Source: JBGTCY01 sp041748615
GTDB taxonomy: Bacteria > Bacteroidota > Bacteroidia > Chitinophagales > CAIOSU01
DNA length: 29,901 nucleotides
Direction of reading: 5' to 3'
Assembly (NCBI GenBank): GCA_041748615.1
Contig: JBGTCY010000025.1
Coordinates: forward strand, 1 to 29,901
How positions within the stretch are numbered: the first letter of the stretch is position 1; every line of letters starts with the position of its first letter. This document shows, one piece after another, positions 1-7,469 of this stretch. The notes beneath the pieces are model-generated. The model ran no database searches and was not told the origin of the DNA. It worked only from the letters and a program-made list of their open reading frames with translations. Both the position numbers and the translations under genes were made by a program.

Positions 1-440
1 ATGTACATGGATATGAAAAGTTTGAGAGTGATTATCTCATCAATACCGGCTCACCTCATTATGTGAAATTGACAGAAAGAGTGAATGAAATAAATGTACC
101 TGTGGAAGGAAAAAAAATCAGAAATCACGAATCATTTGTGAAGGAAGGTGTGAATGTGAATTTTATTGAAAACTCCAATGAACATTTGAAAGTCAGAACT
201 TATGAACGCGGAGTGGAAGAGGAAACGTATTCGTGCGGAACGGGAGTGGTTGCTTCAGCGCTAATTGCTTCTTTATTTAATGAAACCGAAGGAAGACAAG
301 TCGTAAATATAGAAACACCGGGTGGCAATTTTGAAGTTTCTTTTGTGAAAAAATCTGATGGCAGTTTTACCGATATCTGGTTGACAGGGGGGGCAAAATT
401 TGTTTTTCAAGGGGAAACTTATACTGATTTTTTTGAATAA
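1..440 (+). CDS. dapF: Diaminopimelate epimerase, C-terminal part (5' end outside window)
   Basis: DapF interconverts LL- and meso-diaminopimelate in the cytoplasm, in the lysine and peptidoglycan precursor pathway. The reading frame is open from base 3 to the TAA at 438-440, so the first Met codon at 63 is internal and the gene starts before the window. Visible family motifs are NTGSPHYV near the window start and YERGVEEETYSCGTGVVAS, which carries the catalytic Cys in the CGTG motif. About 145 residues are present, roughly the second half of a typical 260-280 residue enzyme. A run of seven G at 386-392 codes for two Gly and stays in frame. The gene converges on the secreted-protein gene that ends at 539. 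Family call is firm. Confidence 0.95.
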   Translation, partial: VHGYEKFESDYLINTGSPHYVKLTERVNEINVPVEGKKIRNHESFVKEGVNVNFIENSNEHLKVRTYERGVEEETYSCGTGVVASALIASLFNETEGRQVVNIETPGGNFEVSFVKKSDGSFTDIWLTGGAKFVFQGETYTDFFE

Positions 441-481
441 AAAAATCCGCGTGTCAGAGAAAATGAAACCTGCAAAAAATG

Positions 482-514
482 AGAAGGGGCGTCAACCCTC
501 TTAACGCCCCTTCT
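482..514 (-). terminator. Intrinsic terminator between convergent genes
   Basis: A perfect 11-bp stem (482-492 with 504-514) encloses an 11-nt loop. Read on the minus strand it is followed by a T-rich run (complement of the A-run at about 474-479), so it best terminates the minus-strand gene ending at 539. On the plus strand no T-tract follows, but the hairpin may still slow transcription coming from dapF. Confidence 0.75.
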
Positions 515-538
515 TCAACCCAACCCTCATAGATATCT

Positions 539-2236
539 TCAGTTCATAATCACCAATTTCTTGTTCTCGCTCGCGCTATCTCTAATCAGGGTCAAGTTAT
601 AAATTCCTTCAGGAAGATTGAATTTTAAATCAATTTTTTGAGAGCCGGAAAGCGCATCCCATTTCTGATGATACACCAATTTGCCGCTCATATCTGAGAT
701 ATTAACTGATACCGGAGAAAGTTGATTCTTTAAGTCAAATTCAATAAACACCCTGTCTCTTACAGGATTTGGAAATAGATTTAATTTCAGTCTTGTGGAT
801 GTTGTTATTTGAAAGTGCTCAGAATTTTCATTCAATCCGCTTGTAACCTTATCAAATTGATGCTCATAAATAAAAGTGTATTGAGCATTTTCAAATTGAA
901 TACTTTCCATTCGTACATCATAGGTTGAGTTTTCATCATAAGCGCTAAAACTCATGGAGTTGGATGAAGAAGTTATCGTTTGCCAGTATTCATCCCCAGG
1001 TCTTCTGATACTGATATGATATTCGTTTGCTTCCGAAAAAGTGTTCCAGGCTACAAAATCCTCATCCATGCTTTGACGATATTGAAACTGGATGTCATAG
1101 TTGGAAACATTTTCTTTGGGATAGGCAATGCATTCGCCTAAAATATCATTAGAGTAATTGGGTAGTCCATACTTACTGATTTTACCGCCTAAGTAAACAC
1201 CTTGCTCAACAAAATTGCAATTCACACCCTTGATATTCGGACGGGTGATTACTGCTAGATACTGACTGTTTCTCATGGCAGCATAAATCTTATCATCGGG
1301 ACCTAACTGAATGGAGCCGATATAATTACTGGTTGATGCTACCTGAATTCTGGTTGACCGGATATTATTCGCCAACATACTGTATTGATACATTTTCCGG
1401 TTTACAAAATCAACAACATATAATAGGTGGCAATCAGGAGAGAAACAGGCGGTGAATCCCTGTACTCCCAGGTCTCTGAAATTACTGACGATACCGGTTT
1501 CATTATTAAAATCAAATAAGCCTGTAAAAGATGTGGCAGCGAAAACCAATCTTTCGCCATTTGAAGAAACCTTGATTTCTCCGGCATATTGATTTGCTAC
1601 CAATCCGGATTTAGAGCCGACAACACCTAAAATACCATTGTTCGTCAGGTGGTAAACATAAAAACTATCCGTATTGGCAGTGTGAGTGATAATCCAATAA
1701 TCTCTGCCATTGGCATGTTTCACAGCCGCAAGAGATTCATTCGCCTTTGAATTCAATTTGATTCCCTTCGCAATGACACCGCCTAATCCGCCATCAAGGT
1801 TCATGTCAATAATGCTGTATCCAAGACCATTCTCCAGTCCGTTTTCTACACAATCCGTAGTGAACATGTAGAAAATGTTACTGCTGCCCGGTCTTTTGAC
1901 AGCCAAAGACGACTGGATAGAGCTGGCGCAACCTGATGTATTGGAAAGCGCACCATTCAGCATTACCTGGTGGTTACGGTTCCAAATAGCGCCTGTATTG
2001 GGCAGGTTGCCGCCATTTGAGTAGAATAACAAACTCCCGTTTTCATCACAGGCTACCGTGACACCTTCAGCAGCGCTCATCGCGCCATTCGTCAGGGGAA
2101 CGGGATTTCCGTTGGTGAAATCAAGTCCGGCATTCGTGCCGAAGTACCAGATGTTTGCTTGTTTTGGGTTTTGTGCCGTTAAGGGTAAGATGGTTGAGAT
2201 CAATCCCACGAGGGTCAACAACTTCAATAGTTTCAT
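539..2236 (-). CDS. Secreted protein with T9SS type A C-terminal sorting domain
   Basis: Product of 565 residues. A signal peptide covers about residues 1-21 (KLLKLLTLVGLISTILPLTAQ). The following ANIWYFGTNAGLDF and GSLLFYSNGG words are typical of Bacteroidota secreted proteins with beta-propeller-like N-terminal halves. The last 80 or so residues (FPNPVRDRVFIEF onward, ending KKLVIMN) form a type A sorting domain, which directs T9SS export and surface attachment or release. No catalytic motif was recognised, so the function is unknown. It is transcribed divergently from another T9SS cargo gene at 2484 and ends at a strong terminator. The export route is well supported by the termini; the propeller fold is inferred from sequence style only. 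Confidence 0.88.
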   Translation of the reverse strand: MKLLKLLTLVGLISTILPLTAQNPKQANIWYFGTNAGLDFTNGNPVPLTNGAMSAAEGVTVACDENGSLLFYSNGGNLPNTGAIWNRNHQVMLNGALSNTSGCASSIQSSLAVKRPGSSNIFYMFTTDCVENGLENGLGYSIIDMNLDGGLGGVIAKGIKLNSKANESLAAVKHANGRDYWIITHTANTDSFYVYHLTNNGILGVVGSKSGLVANQYAGEIKVSSNGERLVFAATSFTGLFDFNNETGIVSNFRDLGVQGFTACFSPDCHLLYVVDFVNRKMYQYSMLANNIRSTRIQVASTSNYIGSIQLGPDDKIYAAMRNSQYLAVITRPNIKGVNCNFVEQGVYLGGKISKYGLPNYSNDILGECIAYPKENVSNYDIQFQYRQSMDEDFVAWNTFSEANEYHISIRRPGDEYWQTITSSSNSMSFSAYDENSTYDVRMESIQFENAQYTFIYEHQFDKVTSGLNENSEHFQITTSTRLKLNLFPNPVRDRVFIEFDLKNQLSPVSVNISDMSGKLVYHQKWDALSGSQKIDLKFNLPEGIYNLTLIRDSASENKKLVIMN

Positions 2237-2301
2237 TCGTCCGCAGTTCTGTGTTTTCTCAGTAAATAATTTTTTGGGTTAAATAATAAATAACGGTTTG
2301 G

Positions 2302-2332
2302 TTGCAATTTGTACGGAGGATGAATATATTTG
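2302..2332 (+). promoter_or_regulatory. Candidate Bacteroidota promoter, distal
   Basis: TTG at 2302-2304, a 20-nt spacer, then TATATTTG at 2325-2332, which matches TAnnTTTG exactly. It faces the gene at 2484 but would leave a leader of about 145 nt. Competes with the candidate at 2399-2429. Confidence 0.35.
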
Positions 2333-2398
2333 TTTCGAATTGGCTGATTTGAGAACATCAGGAGTTTACGAATGTTCAAAAAAAAATCAGGCGAATTT

Positions 2399-2429
2399 TT
2401 GCTTTTTCCCTGAAATAACGCTATATTGG
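2399..2429 (+). promoter_or_regulatory. Candidate Bacteroidota promoter, proximal
   Basis: TTG at 2399-2401 (within TTTTTG), a 20-nt spacer and TATATTGG at 2422-2429, seven of eight matches to TAnnTTTG. Start of transcription would fall near 2436, giving a leader of about 48 nt for the T9SS cargo gene at 2484. Confidence 0.4.
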
Positions 2430-2483
2430 TCATAGGAAATTTGAATAAAAGCCACAAAATCTAAATAAATTAAAAAAAATATT

Positions 2484-4166
2484 ATGAAAAAAATCTACTC
2501 TCTATTAGTTTTCTCCTTTATTATTTTAAGCCTGCAAGCGCAGGATCTCACCATTGAAGGAGCGGTAATTGTTCAGGCAGACGGTCTCATTTTCGTTCAG
2601 GGAAATGTTTTAATTAAACCCGGTGGAACACTTGATATTGAGTCAAGCGGACCCGTGAGGGGGAAGGTGCATGTTGATGCAACTGATTTTTCTGTTGGCG
2701 ACTGGGTTTGCAACGGAACAACCTCCGGTACGGGGGAAGTTAAATTTTTGGGCGGTTCAGTTGATTATGAAGTAAGCGGAAGTAATGTTTCCTTTCCCCA
2801 TTTGATATTAGATTTTGGTTCAATACAAGCCGGTATCATTCCGGATAAGATGAATTTGAACGGAGATGTAACCGTTACTGAGTCTTTAGATTTTGTCAGT
2901 GGAAGAGTTGTTACCAATAACAACGAAATCTATGTCGCCAATAACGCATCCGGTTCTATCACCGGAAATTTTGGTTTGGAAAAATCTAGATTCATTGAAG
3001 GCACGCTGAGAAGAGAAGTTACGACCGGACCTAATAACTATTACCTGTATCCGATTGGCTCTGAAACTATTGGTTACAATCCTGCCAGTATTGATTTAAG
3101 AGATAATATTAATCCGCAGATTCCTGCGGGTGTTAACAATATTGCCGGCAGATTTATTGAAATGAATGACATTGGTGATATCGGATTTATGGGTACAACC
3201 AATAATTGTTATTTTACGACAGCTATTCAATTTTTGGAATTTTACTGGATGGTAAAAAGTTTTGGATATTGGGATTTTGGACCTGATGGAGACAGCACGG
3301 GTTGGAACTATGATTTTTATGCGATTCCCAACAAAGACGTTTTATTAACAGAAAATCCGGGATTGACACATTTAAAAGTGTTTAAGGCTCCCGGAAGTTT
3401 TAATCCTGGTCCCGGTGAAAATTGGGGTCCGTTTTTCTATGATTCAGGTGACCATTGTAATGGTGTGAATATTTTTGGAAATGATTTTTATTGGTTAGAG
3501 CCGGGCCCCCCTGGGTCCCCATTTTACCAAACTGACAGCATCGCGGCATGGGGTCTTAAATCTTTTTCACGCTATGGTCTTGGAGGCGGTACTGGAGCAG
3601 CCCTCCCAATAGAATTATTATATCTGGAAGCAACCCCTGTCAACAATACCTATATTAATGTGCATTGGGCGACAGCCACTGAAATCAACAACATGGGCTT
3701 TGAAGTATTGCGTAGCGTTGATGGCGTCAATTTCACTCAAATTGGATGGAGAGATGGAGCGGGTAATTCATCTGTTACTTTAGGCTATAATTTTCCCGAC
3801 TATGATGTAGAACCAAACAAGTTGTATTATTATCGCTTGCACCAGATTGATTTTGACGGTACTACAGAGTTGACTTACATTGTCAGCGCGATGATTACTT
3901 CTTCCAATGTTTTCACCATTAGTGAATTTTTTCCGAATCCTTCTGAAAATGACAGCAGAATTCAGGTGATTACCAGTACGGAGAAGAAGTTGAATATTAC
4001 TGTATTCAATACTCTCGGACAGTCAATTTCAAGGTTCGACCATACGGTAGTGCCGGGTACAAATACAATAGACTTCAACTTTAATATGTTGGCGGACGGC
4101 ACTTATTTTGCCATCATCAGGGCGGATAAAGATGTTTACAACAGAAAACTAATTTTGACAAAATAA
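2484..4166 (+). CDS. Secreted beta-rich protein with T9SS type A C-terminal sorting domain
   Basis: Product of 560 residues with a clear signal peptide (MKKIYSLLVFSFIILSLQAQ). Residues of about 21-180 are rich in Gly, Val, Asn and alternating hydrophobics (for example GNVLIKPGGTLDIES), suggesting stacked beta strands. Around 375-470 comes a segment (ALPIELLYLEATPVNN... WATATEINNMGFEVLRS... YYYRLHQIDFDG) common in Bacteroidota surface proteins just before the sorting domain. The end (FFPNPSEND... YNRKLILTK) is the type A sorting domain. It is therefore a T9SS cargo, cell-surface or released. No enzyme motif was seen. The gene stands alone between a divergent partner and a strong terminator. 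Confidence 0.88.
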   Translation: MKKIYSLLVFSFIILSLQAQDLTIEGAVIVQADGLIFVQGNVLIKPGGTLDIESSGPVRGKVHVDATDFSVGDWVCNGTTSGTGEVKFLGGSVDYEVSGSNVSFPHLILDFGSIQAGIIPDKMNLNGDVTVTESLDFVSGRVVTNNNEIYVANNASGSITGNFGLEKSRFIEGTLRREVTTGPNNYYLYPIGSETIGYNPASIDLRDNINPQIPAGVNNIAGRFIEMNDIGDIGFMGTTNNCYFTTAIQFLEFYWMVKSFGYWDFGPDGDSTGWNYDFYAIPNKDVLLTENPGLTHLKVFKAPGSFNPGPGENWGPFFYDSGDHCNGVNIFGNDFYWLEPGPPGSPFYQTDSIAAWGLKSFSRYGLGGGTGAALPIELLYLEATPVNNTYINVHWATATEINNMGFEVLRSVDGVNFTQIGWRDGAGNSSVTLGYNFPDYDVEPNKLYYYRLHQIDFDGTTELTYIVSAMITSSNVFTISEFFPNPSENDSRIQVITSTEKKLNITVFNTLGQSISRFDHTVVPGTNTIDFNFNMLADGTYFAIIRADKDVYNRKLILTK

Positions 4167-4193
4167 AAATCGGTTTTTTACTAAATTATTATG

Positions 4194-4224
4194 AAAAAGG
4201 TTAGGAGGTTCTCCTAACCTTTTT
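4194..4224 (+). terminator. Intrinsic terminator
   Basis: Perfect 14-bp stem (4194-4207 with 4211-4224) around a 3-nt GTT loop. The right arm ends in a T-run, and the left arm begins with an A-run, so it can work in both directions. It lies 27 nt after the stop of the T9SS cargo gene and separates it from the TPR gene at 4249. Confidence 0.85.
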
Positions 4225-4248
4225 CTATTTTCGACAAATCAAAATCTC

Positions 4249-5001
4249 ATGATGAAAAACAATATCTTATCTTTTATTATATTATTGACAATTGTTTCGG
4301 GAGAAGTTTTAGGTCAAAAGAAAACTACCACATCCACCGAAACTCCCAAAAGTGAACTGCCAAAAGAAAAATTGCTCGAACATCACAAAAAGGTGTATGA
4401 CAAAGCGATTAAATACAATGACATGCTGATTGCCCGTGAAGCGGTTTATAACATGCTTGTGATTGCTCCTGAAAGAATTGGATTAAAAGATACCTTGACA
4501 TACCTTTATTATAATAGCGGGAACCATGTGCAGGTGATTTTGGTGGGGAAGGAAATACTGGAAGCAAAACCTGAAAGCGCTGAAATTCTTGAATTGGTCG
4601 CGGTTTCACAGCAAAACCTGGGGTTATTAAAAGAAGCGCTTGAAAGTTTTGAGAAATTATTTACGCTGACGAAAGATACTTATCACCGTTATAATATCGC
4701 CTCTTTGCAATATATGCTCAAACGATTCGGGGAATGCACAGAGACACTCAATGCAATATTAGCTTCCGAAGAAAGTGACGCGATGGTAACCATTTCAGAC
4801 AGTCGTGGCGAATCTCAGCAAGTGCCGATTAAAGCGGCTGCTTTCAATATGCGTGGTGTCATTGCCCTTGAAATCAATCAAAAAGATGTCGCAAAGCAAA
4901 ATTTTCAAAAAGCGCTTGATTTATACCCTGATTTTATTCTCGCAAAATCCAATATGAATCAGGTGGATGCAACAGAAACCAAACCACAGCCGAAAAAGTA
5001 A
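4249..5001 (+). CDS. Exported TPR-repeat protein
   Basis: Product of 250 residues. An N-terminal signal peptide (MKNNILSFIILLTIVSGEVLGQ) points to the periplasm. The rest is helical with tetratricopeptide-type repeats, seen in words such as AEILELVAVSQQNLGLLKEALESFEKLFTLTKD, and AFNMRGVIALEINQKDVAKQNFQKALDLYPDFILAKSN near the C-terminus. TPR folds mediate protein-protein contacts; the partner is unknown. It starts 24 nt after the upstream terminator, so it is its own transcription unit. The first codons read ATGATG and either could be used. No lipobox Cys and no enzymatic motif are visible. The TPR call is firm, the role is open. Confidence 0.8.
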   Translation: MMKNNILSFIILLTIVSGEVLGQKKTTTSTETPKSELPKEKLLEHHKKVYDKAIKYNDMLIAREAVYNMLVIAPERIGLKDTLTYLYYNSGNHVQVILVGKEILEAKPESAEILELVAVSQQNLGLLKEALESFEKLFTLTKDTYHRYNIASLQYMLKRFGECTETLNAILASEESDAMVTISDSRGESQQVPIKAAAFNMRGVIALEINQKDVAKQNFQKALDLYPDFILAKSNMNQVDATETKPQPKK

Positions 5002-5044
5002 CGCTCGGCAAATATCCAAGTAAGGTTTCATCACCCTAAATATT

Positions 5045-5052
5045 TATCTTTG
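5045..5052 (+). promoter_or_regulatory. Candidate -7 element upstream of corA
   Basis: TATCTTTG followed by CC matches the Bacteroidota -7 consensus TAnnTTTG exactly. The -33 region is weak (GGTTTC near 5024-5029, no TTG at the right distance). Transcription would begin near 5057-5060, only a few bases before an ATG at 5062 that opens an 11-codon frame overlapping the corA start. Confidence 0.45.
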
Positions 5053-5089
5053 CCCGCGACTATGAACCAATATTTTCGGCTAAAAGATA

Positions 5090-6043
5090 ATGATTGAAAT
5101 CTTCAAAAGGGTAAACGGGGAAATCATTAAAATTGATGCTCCCGACAGCGATTGCTGGATTAATGTTTACCCTCCGTTTAATCATGAAGATTTAGAAGAC
5201 CTCAGCCGCGACCACGAAATTCCCATTGATTTTTTTACGGATTCTCTTGACCCTGAAGAACGCTCGCGTTATGAAAGAGATGAAAACGTGAAACTCATCG
5301 TACTGAATACTCCCGTGATGAATGAGGATGAAATCCTCACGGACAGTAAAGCGCAGTATGTCACCATTCCAATCGGAATCATTCTTTTGGAAAATAAAAT
5401 CATCACCATCAGTCCTTATAATAATCCGGTGATTGACAGTTTCTTAAACAAAAGGGTGAAATTTTTTGAACCTGCAAACCGCAAACGTTTCGTGATTCAA
5501 ATCATGGATAGAAACGTATATTATTTTCTGCATTATTTAAAACAAATAAATAATAAGAGAAATCTTTTTGAATTGGAATTATTTCAATCATCCAGAAACC
5601 AGGAGCTTGCCCAATTAATGAATCTCCAAAAAAGTTTAGTGTATTTTGTCACTACGCTCCGCTCTAATGAACTGATGATGATGAAATTACAACGCACGGA
5701 TTTTTTACAAGTTGAGGAAGATGAAGATTTAAAAGACTTCCTGCAGGACGTTATCGTTGATAATAATCAGGCGCATGAAATGTCTAACATCTATGCAAAC
5801 ATTTTGAGCAGTACGATGGATGCTTTTGCTTCCATTATTTCTAACAACGTGAACATGGTGATGAAGCGGCTGACATCAGTAACGATTGTGTTAATGATAC
5901 CTACATTGGTGGCAAGTTTTTACGGAATGAATGTACATTTACCGGGCGAGAGTAATCCTTATGCAGTTTATCTGATATTTCTGGCTTCGCTGATGATGTC
6001 ATCATTTATTGCATGGTATTTTATGAGAATAAAGTGGTTTTAA
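5090..6043 (+). CDS. corA: CorA-family magnesium/divalent cation transporter
   Basis: Product of 317 residues. CorA channels are pentamers in the inner membrane that carry Mg2+ (some Co2+, Ni2+ or Zn2+). The N-terminal two thirds is the soluble cytoplasmic domain with many acidic and helical stretches (for example VEEDEDLKDFLQDVIVDNNQAHEM). Two membrane helices follow near the C-terminus (about 262-280 and 292-312), joined by the signature GMN at residues 279-281 (YGMNVHLPGE). The protein ends in a basic tail, as is usual. Length is normal. The next gene, a small membrane protein, begins 40 nt downstream and may share the transcript. Exact metal is not readable from sequence. Confidence 0.93.
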   Translation: MIEIFKRVNGEIIKIDAPDSDCWINVYPPFNHEDLEDLSRDHEIPIDFFTDSLDPEERSRYERDENVKLIVLNTPVMNEDEILTDSKAQYVTIPIGIILLENKIITISPYNNPVIDSFLNKRVKFFEPANRKRFVIQIMDRNVYYFLHYLKQINNKRNLFELELFQSSRNQELAQLMNLQKSLVYFVTTLRSNELMMMKLQRTDFLQVEEDEDLKDFLQDVIVDNNQAHEMSNIYANILSSTMDAFASIISNNVNMVMKRLTSVTIVLMIPTLVASFYGMNVHLPGESNPYAVYLIFLASLMMSSFIAWYFMRIKWF

Positions 6044-6083
6044 ACCTGTGGTATTGGATTTCGTATAATCTAGCAAAAAAACT

Positions 6084-6437
6084 ATGAGTAAGTTTTTCAA
6101 ATACCAGTCGCTTGTATTTTCACTTCTTTTTATTGTTTTTGCTGCGGTGCAATACAATGACCCCGACCCGTTGGTATGGATTTATGCCTACTTAGTGCCG
6201 GCTTACATTTCATTTTCCGCATTCAGAAATCAGTTTAACAAAGGTTTGATTGCGGTGGTGTGTATTGGTGCTTTGCTCGCAGTAGTTGAATTTTTTCCGT
6301 TTGGAAATTTTCAAGGTGTTGCCTTAGACCAGGGTATGAAAACGGTTGAAATCGAACTCGCTCGTGAATCATTGGGAATGGTAGTCGTGTTCGTAGCAAT
6401 GGCAATTCATTGGTTTCAGGCGGGGAAGAGGCGTTAG
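6084..6437 (+). CDS. Small TMEM220-like membrane protein
   Basis: Product of 117 residues with about four hydrophobic helices. The N-terminal pattern FSLLFIVFAAVQYNDPDPLVWIYAYLVPAYISF, with the QYNDPDP turn and following W/Y, is the hallmark of the transmembrane protein 220 family, whose biochemical function is not established. A second pair of helices (KGLIAVVCIGALLAVVEFFPFG and ESLGMVVVFVAMAIHWFQ) follows. It lies 40 nt after corA in the same direction, so co-transcription is likely. It ends with TAG, which helps show that TAG is a true stop in this genome. Confidence 0.75.
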   Translation: MSKFFKYQSLVFSLLFIVFAAVQYNDPDPLVWIYAYLVPAYISFSAFRNQFNKGLIAVVCIGALLAVVEFFPFGNFQGVALDQGMKTVEIELARESLGMVVVFVAMAIHWFQAGKRR

Positions 6438-6591
6438 TCTTTTTTTATTCTCAAAGTCTGATTTATTCCGATATAATTCTATTTCATTTTTTTGGTTCTC
6501 ACTTGGTGAACACGTAATACAGAAAAAAATTTCAATAATTCCGATGCACGTTTTCGCAGAATATTGAAAATAAGTTGTTATTTATTATCAT

Positions 6592-6619
6592 TTGACATTC
6601 CACTCACTCTGTAACTTTC
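6592..6619 (+). promoter_or_regulatory. Candidate promoter of the broken gene at 6641
   Basis: TTG at 6592-6594 (within TTTGACA), a 17-nt spacer and TAACTTTC at 6612-6619, seven of eight matches to TAnnTTTG. Transcription would begin near 6625, about 15 nt before the ATG at 6641. The promoter looks intact although the gene behind it is interrupted. Confidence 0.4.
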
Positions 6620-6640
6620 GCCTCTAAAATCCAACCAACG

Positions 6641-7381
6641 ATGAAACCATTTATCTGCTCATTCATTATCCTCACTTTGATTCATTCCGCTTATTCTCAG
6701 GATTTCCGGAAAACCAGTTTAGCTTTTCCTGCAGATTGTTATTCTGAAAAAGATGATTACCTGAAGTAGCTTGAGTCCCCGCGAACCGACCTTAAAAATC
6801 AAATTGAACAAAAAAACAAACTCATGCAAAAGCAGGCGGAAGCCATGACCGATGAGCAGAAGATGAAAATCCCCATGCAGTATATGAATATGTCGCCTAA
6901 TGACATTGTGAAAATGCAAAACGAATAAATGGAAATGCTCGAAAAGTAACAGACGGTACAGGAAAAAGGAACGGAGACGCTGAATCAATTCAATGATTTG
7001 TATGAAAAATATCAAGGTGAAGTGAATACGCAACTTGACCCGATTTGGGATGAATGCGATCAACTGCCTGACGGTGAATGCACTCTTGATTGGGCAATCA
7101 AAAATGCGGGGGAATTGATGGCAAAAAACTACAAGGAATATGAAGGAATCTGCGTGAAATATCTCACCGGCAACGCGGCTTTATTCAAAAATTGGCCGGC
7201 TGATTATAAAAACAACCTCGTGAATCATGAAATTCTGTTCATGCATTTTCAGAGCAATGTCACTTACCGTCAATATGGAATCACCCCCGATGAAAAAAAA
7301 TCAGAGATAGATGGCGCGCTTAAATATCTTGAAAAGTGTCGTACGATTTATGCTTTACGCAAACCCTACAAAGAGGGTTAG
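6641..7381 (+). pseudogene. Secreted coiled-coil protein gene interrupted by three in-frame stops
   Basis: One reading frame runs from ATG 6641 to TAG 7379-7381 (246 codons plus stop) with no indel, but is interrupted by TAG at 6767-6769 (codon 43), TAA at 6926-6928 (codon 96) and TAA at 6947-6949 (codon 103). The start encodes a signal peptide (MKPFICSFIILTLIHSAYSQ). The middle is Lys/Glu/Gln/Met rich and looks like coiled coil (DLKNQIEQKNKLMQKQAEAM). The tail after codon 103 is an open stretch of 143 codons with two Cys-containing motifs (IWDECDQLPDGECTLDW). Each stop sits where CAG or CAA (Gln) would fit, a single C-to-T change each. No family was recognised. Either a young pseudogene or a sequence artefact; readthrough is unlikely but possible. 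Confidence 0.7.
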
Positions 7382-7409
7382 TGAGTTTGAAATATTTTTC
7401 ATTTATTTC

Positions 7410-7425
7410 TCAGGAATATTCCTGA
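7410..7425. promoter_or_regulatory. Perfect 16-bp palindrome upstream of TonB receptor
   Basis: TCAGGAATATTCCTGA is a perfect gapless palindrome, 44 nt before the ATG of the TonB-dependent receptor and 28 nt after the stop of the broken gene. A gapless dyad fits a dimeric repressor or activator site better than a terminator, as there is no loop and no T-run. The binding protein is unknown. Confidence 0.4.
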
Positions 7426-7469
7426 TTTCAATTCATTCCTCTATATTCATCCCCGCTTAATTCCCACTT

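Noticed and set aside
3498..3522. GC-rich palindromic patch inside the second T9SS cargo gene as a regulatory site or terminator
   Set aside because: It encodes a Pro-Gly-rich turn in frame and lies well inside the coding region.
6719..7063. Minus-strand 114-codon frame rich in Leu, Phe and His
   Set aside because: It is the antisense of the Lys/Glu/Gln-rich coiled-coil gene, whose signal peptide, promoter and long open tail favour the plus strand.
6641..7381. Reassignment of TAA/TAG to glutamine as an explanation of the internal stops
   Set aside because: TAA ends many intact genes here (dapF, gldG, kynU and others), and TAG ends the TMEM220-like and dienelactone hydrolase genes, so both are ordinary stops.
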